Below, in pieces: positions 46,195-58,319 of a DNA stretch of 64,000 nt; position 1 is the first letter of the stretch, and each line of letters opens with the position of its first letter. Source of the DNA: Phlebotomus papatasi (taxonomy: Eukaryota > Arthropoda > Insecta > Diptera > Psychodidae); NCBI RefSeq assembly GCF_024763615.1, contig NC_077223.1, forward strand, positions 98,270,627-98,334,626, given 5' to 3'. The notes under the pieces were generated by a model, which was not told where the DNA came from, ran no database searches, and worked only from the letters and a program-made list of their open reading frames with translations. The position numbers and the translations under genes are program-made.

Positions 46195-46522
46195 CAGTAG
46201 AGTCTCGTTATAGTCCATATTTGGTTTCAGATTTGACACTTGTGTCGCACTATAGTCCATGTAATTTTTTAAAATTATCAACGACTTTTAGTATTGAAAT
46301 TCCTCGACGGCTTCCACTTTCTTTGCGATTGTGGTACTTGTCCTTGCTCTCTTCATTATGGATCACAATTATCACAACTACTTAATAAAGTTTGCCAAAA
46401 ATATTAAAATAATTATGCTTGTTGCGTACAAAAAACATAACCTAACATAAAATCAGTGTTTTGAAATCAACGGTCGATAAATTGTGGACTATAGAGCGAT
46501 GGCCTATAGCGAGACTCTACTG
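46195..46522. mobile_element. MITE family N2 (pogo/Tigger-like ends)
   Basis: Ends CAGTAGAGTCTCGTTATAGT and CCTATAGCGAGACTCTACTG, flanked by TA. A second GCACTATAGTCCATG box follows inside. Length is 328 bp. The tips almost match those of the element at 59752 while the interiors differ. Confidence 0.85.
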
Positions 46523-46749
46523 TATTCCGATTTATTTTAGCCTGATTAACAAGTATTAATTTTTGTAAGGAACGCTAGGGATTCTGAGTGTGGAATATCC
46601 ACCACGCGCTGCTCGTTCGCCTTTCCCCTAAGGGCCCAAACATACTCAGGCTCATCCTCAAAAAAATTTAGCATGTATAATTTGGCAGTAAAGGATTATG
46701 TAAAGAAATTTATGCAAAGAACCTCTAATCGATGATCCTATGCCCTTAA
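46523..46749. other. Spacer without features
   Basis: Short GC-balanced stretch; nothing recognised. Confidence 0.5.
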
Positions 46750-46889
46750 AGGCTTCTACACATTGGGAGCAATTTTCGTCAAAAATCGTATTTTTGACAG
46801 AATATTGACGTTTCTACCTACAACAGTACGGACGATTTCCTTCAAAAGCCCAATCTTTGACGAAAACTGCTTACAATGTGTAGACACCC
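46750..46889. mobile_element. MITE family M, copy 1
   Basis: About 140 bp of nearly continuous inverted repeat: AGGCTTCTACACATTGGGAG and CAATGTGTAGACACCCT at the ends, with ATTTTCGTCAAAAAT boxes inside. Copies at 49408 and a half copy at 49853. Confidence 0.75.
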
Positions 46890-49407
46890 TAATGTATAAC
46901 CAAAGGCCTCTCGACATTCCATTTTTCCATACGTTTTTGCATAGAGGCACTGAAGACTATTGGCAAGTCTTTTTCTAAAGAGAATTGACTTAGCAGTCTG
47001 ATATATTTCGAAATCTTGTATTAAAAGCTATCTAAAAATACATATTTCATTATGCTCGCAGAAATAATACAAGAACTACGAGGAAATTTGTTTAAGTCGC
47101 GGTGCAATACCTGCAAAATTTTTACAAGGAAAAGGGAAAAATATCTTCACTTTTTATTGGGCTTGATGGGCCCCTGGTATAACAGTTTGGAATAAATCTT
47201 CACTGGTAAATTTTACAGGCTAAATATTTGTGAGGATTACCATGAGTCTATTTTGGAACCTTAAGATTAATATTTAGGATTTTCCGGATGATGACCCTCC
47301 ATTTAATATGTTCATTTCATTTGAATCCATTCCCTTTAAATCTGTTAGGTAGAATCGAACGTAGAAAAATTTTAAATAATTGAGGTTACGTGGCAAAAAA
47401 GCTACTCCAGTGTTACTGGAGTTTTGTCTGCAAAGGTTCATATGATCTAGAAAGTCCACACACTTTGTTATTATATCAAAATTTCACTTTATTTAAACTA
47501 AAAACTAATCGTGAAATCAAATCTATAAAATTTTTTGAATAATTGAGGTTATGTGGCAAGAGTTAAAATAACTTCAGCGCTACCAGCAATATCCAGAAAA
47601 GATCTAAATGAGCTAGAATGTGCAGTGTTATTAGAATAATAAGATATTTGTCAAGAAACATATCAAAATTTATCAGTTAATATCTAGTGCAAAAAAAGAT
47701 CGAGTAATTGAGGTTATGTCAGGAATTAAAACAATTCTAGAACCACATTAGCGTTATTTCAAAATGGAACAATTTATTTAGAAAGTTCTTAGGCATTATC
47801 ATAGTATTATTGAGATAAAATTTGATTAAACTTTAAGAGAAAAAATGAGGCAGAAGAAAATGTTGAATCAGTGAGGTTATATGACAGGAAGAATCAATTG
47901 ATTTGAAAAACTGAAATATTAAATTAAGAGTTTATATTTGAAATGATCGGAATTATTTTATTGCAATTTTAAATAAGTAAAATATTAGACGGGTTTTAGT
48001 GGTTAGGTTTAACCTCTTTCCCGAAGCTCAATAATTACTAAACAGCAAGCAACTGAACTTTGAGAATCTATATATTCCTTTATTTTACTATCCTAAGTCT
48101 CACAAAGAATTTCGAAAAACTTTCAGTTCTGAAGAAGCCATTATAAATAGTTAATATAATTAAAATTTAGCTATCCTAGTACCTCGTTGATACTAAGTAT
48201 TTAACAAAACGCTCTTTGACATTATATAAAATAAGAAATGCTCAATGTAACATCGTTCAAACCAGCCAAAGCAAAAAAAAGTTACATACAGAGAATATAA
48301 TTGAGTTAACTGATTTCAAGACGTGACTGATACTAATAATCTTATCAGTTGCTATTTCTCCCACCGACGGGAAATTCAGTCACACTTTTCGTACACAGTC
48401 TCTTCTATTATTTTTTTTGCTTTTCCCCAAACCCTCCACAAATGTTCTAAAAAGCACTGTTTGAAATAGAAAAAAAACCTCGCACAAACATACAATTTCA
48501 GTGCGCTTACTGATAATAGAAAAAAAGAGTCCCTGTGTGATAAAAAGTGAAGTTATACTTTTCCCATCAATTACAATCACCTCTGTTTTGAGACTACCTC
48601 CCTGTTCTCTTTCCCCGCTCAAAATTCACTTTGGGCATTTCCTGCAACGCATTTTTCATTTCAATCACTCAAACACGCATAGACTTGTTGGCCATTCTGT
48701 ACGTGGTATTTCAGAAAATTTACCAAGAAACCTTATCTCCCCAGAAATCACATTGTATGTGGAGTATATAAAATGGGAAATTTTACCTCGTTGATTTATG
48801 TTTTAAAAATCTCCTACAGATTAAAACAAAATACTAAAATTAACCATGGAAAAATTTTGGGAGTGTTGAGAATGATTTTTCTAAATTTATTAAAGAAAAT
48901 CTTGAAATAAGAGTTTCAAGAAACGAATTAAAAGTTTACAATTTTGAAACTCTTAATTATCAAAAATTATTATATTAAAAAAAATGAAACTGAAACATTG
49001 AATTTAATTAATTCAATTTTCACAACTTACTGATTTAAAAAAGCATTTGGACACTTACTTAACTAACTTCTCTATTAAACAATAAAGAAAGTTTATAGAT
49101 TTATCTTTGATATCAAGTGTCGCAATTAACAATCTGTTATTCTAAATTTAAAGGTTTAACAGGTCTTTACGGTTAACTTTTTAAACCTTTTATTGTGAAG
49201 TTTGTTACGTTCTATATTAAAGGTTTAAAGGAAAATTGAGAGTTTAAAATTAAAGATCTTTATCTTAATAAAAGTTTAAAACATTTATATCTGAATAGAA
49301 GAATGTAGAGAATTAGTATTAAAAATTTATCCTTTAATTCTGGTATAAAGAAAGCTTAGATTTTAATTAAATTTTTGATGCAAAATTTAAGATTCTGTTT
49401 TGAATTA
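46890..49407. other. Gene-free stretch
   Basis: AT-rich, with a GC-balanced island at about 48360-48790. The phrase ATTGAGGTTATGTGGCA-type recurs three to four times between 47380 and 47890, suggesting an old diverged tandem repeat of about 150-170 bp. No gene. Confidence 0.45.
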
Positions 49408-49553
49408 TGGCTTCTACATATTGAAAACAATTTTCGTCAAAAATGGCCTTTTTAAAAAAGTTGACGTTTCTGTTTGCAATGATATGGGAAATATTCTTTA
49501 AAAAAACATTTTTTACAAAAATTGATCCCAGTGTGTAGAGGCCTTTGAAGACT
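49408..49553. mobile_element. MITE family M, copy 2
   Basis: Ends GGCTTCTACATATTG and CAGTGTGTAGAGGCC, internal AATTTTCGTCAAAAATGGCC, about 146 bp. It is more diverged than copy 1. Confidence 0.7.
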
Positions 49554-49849
49554 TATGACGTTTTACAAGACGAATAAGCAGTTTTAAGGAAAAGAAACTA
49601 AAAGCTTAGATACTGAAAAGTTTGTTGCAATCCAGTTTGACAATTTAAAATAAGGATCTGTTCAGCAGAATACGAATCAAGTTTTAAGGCTGATTTGAAG
49701 ATTTAATAAATTAAAATTGATCTCGGAATTGTGCCATGGTGCCATATATTACGAAATAAAATTACTAAAGTAGTACTAAAAATGTACGAATCACGAGCTT
49801 TATTTATTTTTTTAATAAATTGAAAAAGTGTGCTTAAAATCCTTTACAA

Positions 49850-50262
49850 TTGTCTGGCACTGCTGTAGATGGCAACGTCAAAATTCTGTCAAAAATCCAA
49901 TTTTTGGTGAAAATTGCACACACAGAAAAATTTTGACTCTAAATTTAAGAATATATAAGATCCTGGGAATTTAAATTGGACGTGAATCCCCGAGGCGTTT
50001 AAGTTTAGTAGCTCTGAGCGAAATAAATGCGCTAGAATCCCTAACTCTTTCAAGTTAAGAGATCGAGAACTTAAGTTCAGCATTAACTGGAAAATGAAAA
50101 ATGTCTACAGATTTGCAAATTGCAACTAAAACTAAATGATCAAGAATTTAGAATTAGGGCATTGGCATTCATTGGATGGGATTTGAAATTAAATTCCTGG
50201 GTGTTTCTGTTTAAGAATTTTCCATTTTTCTGTGTGGAGCCAATGGGTGGATGCCTTGGTAA
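49850..50262. mobile_element. Half copy of MITE family M, split by a family G element
   Basis: 49850-49918 corresponds to the second half of family M (AACGTCAAAATTCTGTCAAA through GGTGAAAATTGC). After the family G insert the sequence resumes GAGCCAATGGGTGGATGCC, the decayed family M end. The first half of M is missing. Confidence 0.6.
49919..50236 (+). mobile_element. MITE family G, copy 2
   Basis: A 318-bp element nearly identical to 7597-7915, starting CACACAGAAAAATTTTGAC and ending TTTTTCTGTGTG. Flanks here are GCA/GAG rather than TA. High identity between two copies 42 kb apart suggests recent spread. Confidence 0.88.
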
Positions 50263-53200
50263 CTAGCCTTAGTAGCTCAGGATAATTTATACTTTAAACA
50301 ATAAGAATGTTTCAGATATTGAAATTTCCCCTTTTAGAACGTAGTCTCTTAATTTAAGATCTTTATTTCTAAAACTAATAAAGTATTCCCTAATTTAATA
50401 TTGATTTATTAAGATATTGTTCTTTTTAGAAAATCGTAAGGAACAAGTCTCGGAGGTCCCTTATACTACTTTTTCCATCTTCCTGATTAAAATCTGTACA
50501 TTTACAAAAATGACCGTTTTTTGAAAATTCTTGGTTTGTTTCAAAGAAGCCCTATAATTTTGATTTTAAAAGCTAAAACTAATTGAGTTAATTACTAATT
50601 TTGTTGGAATACATTTATTCCGAGTTCTTGATGTCTTCATAAACTTGCAGAGTATGAAGTGATGTTTCTTGACTTCTCCCTAAAGATCGGCTAATTCACC
50701 TTCTTTCTCTAAGCTTCAAAAATCACGAATTTCATAATTTTTTGCTTCTCACGATTTTAATGTGATATTTGTGTTGGCAGAAGAAAAAAACTTCTATAAA
50801 TTAAAGAGCAATCAAAAGAATGAGAAGTGATTGAATAGAAAATGCCATGATCAGAATGATTGGTCTGAAAAATTGTGAAATACATTTGCAAAAGAACACA
50901 GTGAGGTGAACAAAAGACTTTGATCTTGGACAGATTCTAAAGAATTTTAGTGTTGGATGAAGCTCGAAGTAAAAAAAATAAAATTCCCTCCAACAAGAAG
51001 CGTCCTCCAATTTGCAAGTTCAATGACTTGCCAATTTCCTCTCTCTCACTTTTTTTTTGTTTGTTTGGCATTTTGCAAAATTAGGAAGATTTGTTCTCCC
51101 ACTCAGCATCTCATATATTTTTTTCTGCCGAAATTGGTCATCTTTTTTTTATATATTTCCTTTTCTCAAGTCATTTCATTCTGAGAACCACCAATTTGTT
51201 ATGCGTGAAAAATTTAACCGTGCAGAGAAATGGAGAGTTTTTAAGTAACACCTCTAAGCATTTTGCCCTCATAAATGCTCACAGAAATTATTATTCATTC
51301 CCATCGACACTGTCGAGCAACCGGAATGCTTTTGCCATCATATAATAGCAATTATTGAGTAACATTTCCACCCAAGATCGCAGTGCAAAAGATCATTTAT
51401 TACAAAAAAAAATTGTTTTATATAAAAGAGGGAGAGATATGAGACGCCAAGAGCCAGTTTGTACCACAATTGCCATCAATTAATTATATCATTGGAACCG
51501 GTCTCCCCGAAAAATCTTTCTTTTCTCACTCCTTTTTTCCCACTCATTTGTTTCACCAATCACGAAAAAATCCACGTAAGCTCCAAAAGATTGGGCGAAA
51601 AAGAGCTCCCGTGGAAACTGGTTTTGGGGGGTTTTCAACGACATCTCAGCACCAGAATCTCTTTCTTATTTCACTCTTTTTGCAGCTTTGCTGATATTTT
51701 TTTTTGTCCAAATGACTATTTTGCACAGGGTGCGGCTTGCAAACTAATGTTAAGTAAAGGTTTAAAGACCGTTTTTTCATTCTCTTAGTTTAGCTTTTTA
51801 AAGATCATTTTTTATATTAAAAGGAATGGTTGTTTTTAAAATGATTGATTAGGAAAACGATAAATCATTAAGTATAAGTGAAGTTTTTGGGGGATAAATA
51901 GAGAATAACAAACATCCCAACTATTATTCATTTTAAAAATATAAAAAAATACAATTTCAAATTGGTAGTTTTCGGTAATTAATAAAATGATACCTTTAAA
52001 AAACCTTTTTAGAAAAATCTTGTAACTAATGATTTGTGAAAAATTACATTCTAAAAAAATAATATATAATTGAAAGTTTGCTTGAATTTTAGCTTCTATT
52101 TCTCTTAAAAACAGAGATTTGGTATTCAAATTAAGGATTAGGTTTAGAACATATTCATTGTGAAAACTGAAAATGGTAAGCCGAGACACATACCATTAAA
52201 ATATTGGATACTGAATTGGAATCTTTGAATAGTTTCTTTTTAATTATTTCTTATTTGCTTAAGAACAATCAGTTACAAGTTACTAAGCACTTAAGTTGAT
52301 CAAACTGTTAGAATAGTACAGTGCAACTTCAATAGTGTAAACGCGTTTAGCATTTCTGTTACTGCGATTTTTTATGTTGGCAACAGTTTACAGGGTTGAT
52401 CTTGGTTTAAAAATGAAGGTAATCTAAATTATTGGACTTTACCCTGAAATTTCACAACTTTTTTCATAATAATTTGAAATATATTAGTGTATACAGTATT
52501 GAGGTTACCCTATATACCAAAAATGTGAGAAATACAGCATGTTACCAAGGAAAGAAATAGGTATTATAGACAGTACTGGCTAAATGCGATATTGATCTAT
52601 AAGATCGAATTGTTTCTATCTAGAATAAGCACAAAAATATTTTTTAAAAAAAGTGTTATATATGTAGCTGTATGTAACTGCAGTTTTAACCCGTATCAAA
52701 CTTTCTTGATATTTCAGTTGAAACTGTGAGGGTATGAGCATTTTACGGATAATTTTTAGCTAAAAATTACACGGAAATCTGAACGTTTCTTAATTTGTCT
52801 ATGTTATTCTTTACAATATTCGAGAATTAGTGTCCCCTTTACAAGCGTTTCACTAGATAAAACTTCAAGCGAAATATGTTTTACTTGAACTTTAAGAAAA
52901 TTGGAACATTAAGCAGTCTACGGACTAGAAGTTTAGCCCCGTTCCCAAACGCCTCCAAATTCTAAATAGTAACCAATTTCATTGATTATTTAGAATCTAA
53001 TAGAATATTTGCCCTTTAATAATTCAATCCTATAGGTAATTTTTTTTTGAAAAAATCTTGATTAATAATAAATTATAGCAGTTAAGCCATATGGGTAAGT
53101 CTTTGGTCTGAAACCCGTATTAGGACTCATGACAGAATCTTAATTTTTAGCTGATATTCATTAAAATCTTATTTAAAATTTTGTTAATAATGCGACAATT

Positions 53201-53275
53201 CAATCTTTAATTTTTCTATATTTTTTTCATCTTTACTAGTAGAGCAGAGGTTAGTGTTCTGAACAAAATGACCTA
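50263..53275. other. Mostly unique stretch, no supported gene
   Basis: AT-rich with a pyrimidine-rich, more GC-balanced section at about 50940-51730. TACAGTGCAACTTCAATAGTG at about 52318 looks like a lone pogo-type end, but I find no inverted partner. No protein motif in any frame. Confidence 0.5.
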
Positions 53276-53489
53276 GGGTAGCGGCATAACTTGTGGCCAG
53301 TGTCTTTACTTATGGCCTCCCCGCAAAAAACTTTACAATGTCAAAAAATGATTTCAGAAAACCTCAAAGTTAAAAATATTTGATGTGTTTTAATAGCAAA
53401 TCACATTTTTTCGGTTTTCGGAATCATTTTCTGACAAAAATTACGACATGGCCATAAGTAAAGACAGGCCACAAGTAATGCCGCCACCC
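53276..53489 (+). mobile_element. MITE family E, copy 2 (full length)
   Basis: Ends GGGTAGCGGCATAACTTGTG and CACAAGTAATGCCGCCACC, TA flanks, 214 bp. The arms carry TTTACTTATGGCC and GGCCATAAGTAAAGAC. The 103-bp copy at 10323 lacks most of the interior. Confidence 0.87.
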
Positions 53490-53928
53490 TATATATCGAC
53501 AAGATTTCTCACAAAAACATGCTTTCTGCCAATTCAATTGTATTGTTTTTAATTAAGTATTTTTAAGCTTAAAAAACGAATTATTAAATATGGTCATAAA
53601 AAATTTAAAAATTTTAACCAAGACACGAACCATTTTTGGGACGTTCTCTGACTTATTTCTATATTTCGATTTTTCAAAATATAAGTCGAATAAGTCGATT
53701 TTTTTGCAAAAGTCTTTTTTTCGCTTTTCGGGTACTCCTTGACACCTTCTACCTTCCCTGTGAATATTATACCGGAAAGTAAATTATTCCCAAATTTATA
53801 GGGGTTTCAAATCTTAAAAATTCTATACTGAGCATGTAAAATCTCAACTTTAAATCGCTCTCCTGTAAAGTTGGCCATTCGCGAGTTATTCGTTTTATAT
53901 TCTGAGTTGCCTATTTAAGCATTTTGTA
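53490..53928. other. Gene-free AT-rich stretch
   Basis: Nothing recognised. Confidence 0.5.
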
Positions 53929-54141
53929 GGGGAAAGTGTTTATGATTGATACCATTGGAAGCTTCGTAATGACTAAATTTTTCCTATGTTTCTCAATAAA
54001 TATGACTCCGTAATATATTTTAAAAACTGGTCTCTTTCTCATAGTTTTTAAAATATGGTTACGATGAGTCACATATTGTGAGACATAGAAAATTTAGTCA
54101 TTACGAAGCTTCCAATGTTATCAAGCATGGGCACTTTCGCC
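53929..54141. mobile_element. MITE family D
   Basis: Ends GGGGAAAGTGTTTATG and GGGCACTTTCGCC with long inverted arms through ATTGGAAGCTTCGTAATGAC-TAAATTTT (about 55 bp), TA flanks, 213 bp. The only copy in the window. Confidence 0.83.
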
Positions 54142-55801
54142 TAGTAAAATTAAATTATGTACGAAAAGGTCACAAAATGGGTTAGTGCCTCGGGTAAACT
54201 TTTTTTCTGAATCTTAAAATTTGCAAATTGAATATATTCAGAGATTTATGAAAATTTCAAAACTATACCATCATAAATACAAAAGAGACACCTTTCTACC
54301 CACTAAACTGGCACTTAAGTAAATGTTTGCTTTTTTGAGATATTATTTCCTCTGACACTGGCTGATCATTTCCCTGTCAAAGAGTGCAATTTCATTGAAT
54401 TTCATTGCCCACCACGTTTTTCTTCACTCCTCCTTGAACAATTCATGGGAAAGACTTTTGCATTTAAGATGCATTGTGAAAGAGAGGCGCCCCACAAGGA
54501 GAAAAAAAAATAAAGAGAAACAATCAATGTCAAGAACACTCCTAATTTATGACTTGTGAATACAATGCGGACTATTCTGGAGGTGATTCTTTCTTCTTTC
54601 TCTGTCTATTTTGGAAACGAATGTGTGTGCTAGAGACAGCAAGAAAATTAAATATTTCTCGAACAAAAATATTTCTTACAAATTTAAACTTAATTGAAGC
54701 TAATCACGGTGACTTCTCCCCTGTCTTTCAACTCATTTTACTTATTTATTCTTATTTTGGTTCACCTTGCATCATGAAAAAAGAGGAGAGAGAGATAAGT
54801 AGAGAAATTCTACAGTATATTTCTTTTTTTGTTGTTGAAATTCTCTAGAAGAGTGAATAATTTTTTGGGGAGAGATGATGGGCAGATTTTGAAGAACGAC
54901 AAGTGTATTCTGAAATAATTAACACCAATAAATATGCGTCAAAGTGATAATGGAATTATACATTTATTCACCTTCTTGGAGTGGTAGAACATAGCAGAAA
55001 GGTGCCAAATGGATAAATCTGCGCATACACAGGTTTCCCGCGTGAATTTCAAAGTAAATCTTTCAAGATAGAGTATAAGAAGAAAAATACTCGAAACGAC
55101 ATAAGGAGAAAATTCTCCACACACTTTTTTCCTAATCCCCAACATTCCACCGGCAACTTCTTTTTAGCTCCCCAGTAGTGGTGCGCGCCAGAAGTTGCCG
55201 TCTATGGCTCTCTTATGTGATAAAAAGTGTCACCAAATGAATTCTTATGATTACTCTCAGCTTGTCTTTTAATTCCCTTCCACATGCCACATTTTCTCTA
55301 TGGAAGCACAAGTCACGATTTTCCTGTTTGATCGTCCGTTAAACACGATTCGTTGTTCTTTGCAATCTCTCTCTTCTATCGTCCGTTTTTTTTGTACTTT
55401 TTATCCCCATAAGCTTTTTTCCCTCTCTATCCTATCCTACTCCCTCAATAGCACTTTTCTATTCCACATCATTTCAGACAATTAATTGCAAATATTTAAC
55501 CGAACAAAAAGTCCAGCTAATCCAGAAATTCTCTCTACAGGCTCTGGTGAACTTCATCTCTCCTGATTTTTCATCAACCATTTGGAATTAGTAACTCGGG
55601 CGCTATAGTTGTCTTTGGTTATCTAGCTGTATGAGTGAATTTAACGTCATAAAGCTAGTTTACCGAAGTTAATATTGGTGCCTTTTCACCTCAACCATAT
55701 CAGCTGAATCATCAAATTTTCCGCCAACCAACACCACGGAAGAAAATCAACGCATCACAAGAAATTATTATTATATAGTGAATGTTATTCCACATGAATG
55801 A
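54142..55801. other. Unique, partly GC-balanced stretch
   Basis: About 54340-55760 has few long A/T runs and pyrimidine-rich sections. Open frames up to 99 codons lack motifs. No transposon ends. Confidence 0.5.
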
Positions 55802-55850
55802 TAGGGGAGACTGGGGCTAATTACCCAGCTAATTATGTGATAAAAGATTT
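55802..55850 (+). mobile_element. Lone arm of a GGGGAGACTGGGGC-type MITE
   Basis: TA followed by GGGGAGACTGGGGCTAATTA, matching the ends of the elements at 60617 and 61165. No inverted partner is found nearby. Confidence 0.5.
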
Positions 55851-55897
55851 TGTAATAAATATAAATTTAAGAATTTCAGAAAATGCTTAAGTGAATA

Positions 55898-56326
55898 AGG
55901 TAAGTGTGCTAAATTTCGGCATAGTTGCTTGCAAGCGCCAAAGAGTTAGGTTTTAAATGTAATATATTATAATACAAATTGAATTTTTTTGTTACTTCAT
56001 TTTAAGGAGTGTTGCTTGGAACTTTGTAGACAATTTATCGTCTTTATTGCCTTTAAAATCAGTCTTAATGCATTTTAATATGAATAAAAATGTAGACATA
56101 ACTTTTGTAGCCTATTTCGGCCACCTTGTTTCTCATAGTTCCGTGTCCTTCCGAAATTCTTGCAAAGTCTTTTTCACATCATCTCGATTGTAGAATGGAC
56201 ATTTTTTGCTATTATTTTGCATTATTTATTCTCTAGAGTTTGCAAAAACTAAAAAAATCATGGAATTTTGAGGAACAAAAGAGGTGGCCGAAATTGCAAG
56301 CTGGCCGAAATTTGGTACACTTACCC
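55898..56326. mobile_element. 429-bp TA-flanked MITE (Q)
   Basis: Ends AGGTAAGTGTGCTAAATTTC and GAAATTTGGTACACTTACCC, inverted repeats flanked by TA. A second GGCCGAAATTGCAAGC box lies inside the right end and relates to GGCATAGTTGCTTGCAAGC at the left. No coding capacity. Confidence 0.82.
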
Positions 56327-56371
56327 TACATCGTTTTATTGTAAAGCTAAAGCAGGATTGATTTAGTTTAA

Positions 56372-57320
56372 CTCTTTCGCGTCATTAGGGTCATATATGA
56401 CCCGGGGAAAAAACAATTTTTTTTGACTATTTACATTAATTGAAATCTATCGGTTTGTGCACGACATCATAATAGAAAGATGTAAGATTCTTGGCTAATT
56501 TTCTCAAGACTCCAGATATTCAGGAAAAGAAAATATTTGACATCAAAAATCACTAATTTCGAACTTTGTGAAATGACTTTTCTTTTTCAAAAATTTTTAT
56601 ATTAATTTATTTTTTTCAGCAAAAAGTTCTTTAGAAACACAAAATAGAATATCCAAAGATTGTATATTGCATATTTTGATATAATAAACTACTCTCAATT
56701 TTCCAGAAAAGCGTGTAGAATTTTCCGGGTCATATATGACCCTATTGTCCCCAAGGGTAACAGTGTTTTCGTCCCAAACCTATAGCGAAATGTAGTTGGG
56801 ATATTGTTTTTCTTTGTGAAATGCAGATGGAACATCTTGCTTCTGGACATTTCATCTTATATCTGATGAATTATAACATATTTTGCAATATTTTAGAGTA
56901 TTCTGCAAGCGTCTCATATTGTGCAATTGTACTGTGTGTGAAAAAATATGTAGATAAGTTTATTTTTGCCAAACACCACTCAAAATATTGTGACAGAGAC
57001 TGTTCAAGGGATTACCAGGAAGATTTTTTGAACACCAGGAGTACAGTGTTCATCAAGACAATCCAGTTTGCCATGGTTTTGGCCAAATTGATAACTTCAA
57101 GAAAAGAAAACTCTTAAAAAGCCCGTGATATAGATTTTGAAAATGGAATGTACACTTCCCTTGAGGACAATAGGGTCATATATGACCCGGGGCTTTTCCG
57201 AGTTTTCACGCAATGGAAATTTTTTTTCCTCTCTGAACTATTATATTTGATTATAAAGCTTTAGGAAAAACTCAATTTTACATGAATTCATCTGCTGAAT
57301 AAAAGTGGGACGCGAAAGAG
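56372..57320. mobile_element. 949-bp piggyBac-like element
   Basis: Starts CTCTTTCGCGTC and ends GACGCGAAAGAG (perfect 12-bp inverted repeat), flanked by TTAA (56368-56371 and 57321-57324). The 16-bp palindrome GGGTCATATATGACCC occurs three times, at 56388, 56727 and 57173, the last two in an internal inverted repeat. A 98-codon frame at 56821-57117 shows no piggyBac catalytic motif that I can recognise. Probably non-autonomous. Confidence 0.85.
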
Positions 57321-57341
57321 TTAAAAAACTCTACTGAAATA

Positions 57342-57935
57342 AGGGAAGAGCACCAGCGATCGGCAGTGTTCCTCGGATCGTCAGGTTATTACCATATTGT
57401 TGCACCAATTCAAATTAATTTTTAAATATTAGTAGTTACTTTTTTACTATTTAACTCTTACAAGAATGCAGTGCATTAACTCAGATTTAATTTATAAAAC
57501 CAATTTTCTGTGAGACACCTGATTAAATTTGTGACGATCCGAGGTACAGAGTAGGGGAAAGTGCCCTCCCTTCGAACGTTCATGCCTTCGAATAATGTGA
57601 ATTTCTTGTGTTTTTCGTAAGAGATTTACACTAAATTATCACGGAATTATCAATAATAATTGATGGTAAGCCAACTAATATTTAATAGAAATGTGTAAGT
57701 CTCTGAGGAAAATTAAAAGAAAATTCACATTATTCGAAGGCATGAACGTTCGAAAGGAGAGTACTTTCCCCTACATAGTTGCAATTAAACCTATTTAATT
57801 GCACAGATATAGTTAAATGGATCACTAATATATCGATTAGCATAAACAAAAACACCAAATAGTATTTTGAGGCTTGTATTTTCAATTAAATATCGAATAT
57901 GTCTCTTTACATTTCGATCCGGGGAGCTCTTCCCT
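57342..57935. mobile_element. TA-flanked element with a nested family C MITE
   Basis: Ends AGGGAAGAGCACCAGCGATC and GATCCGGGGAGCTCTTCCCT are imperfect inverted repeats flanked by TA. A second internal pair, CTCGGATCGTCA (57372) and TGACGATCCGAG (57530), also exists. The family C copy at 57554-57771 lies inside. Without it the element is about 375 bp. Confidence 0.65.
57554..57771. mobile_element. MITE family C, copy 2
   Basis: GGGGAAAGTGCCCTCCCTTC and GGAGAGTACTTTCCCC ends with long arms through GAACGTTCATGCCTTCGAAT, TA flanks, 218 bp. It is close to copy 1 at 7126-7340, which supports the family definition. Confidence 0.88.
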
Positions 57936-58025
57936 TATATATAAGTTTTCTTCAAAATATTTATATGTTTTAAATTTTTAAGCTACAGTAACCCAAGTAG
58001 TAAAGCGGAATCTCATAAACAATTA

Positions 58026-58279
58026 CACTGAGAACAAAAAAGGGAGTGCGATAAACTTTTTTTCTTCGTAACTTTTCACTTTTAGGTGTAAAAATACATC
58101 AACATTTTTTAATGTTAATTTTAAACGTTTTTAAGTGTAAAATTAACATGAAAAAGGGTAACTTTGACCCCTAACACACATAAAAAGCTTAATATTTACA
58201 CCGATTTCGGATCAATAATGCAGGGTATAAAAGTTACATTTCCTGAATGTTATTTTAACTTTTAGGATTTTTTTCAGTG
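58026..58279 (+). mobile_element. MITE family B, copy 7
   Basis: CACTGAG and TTCAGTG ends with TA on both sides, 254 bp, opposite orientation to copies 3, 5 and 6. It contains the family interior with scattered substitutions. Confidence 0.86.
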
Positions 58280-58319
58280 TAGTCAAATAAACAATTACTA
58301 TTTTATATAAATAAAATTA

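Noticed and set aside
52318..52400. A pogo-type MITE starting CAGTGCAACTTCAATAGTG
   Set aside because: Only one end looks right. I could not find the inverted partner within 2 kb.
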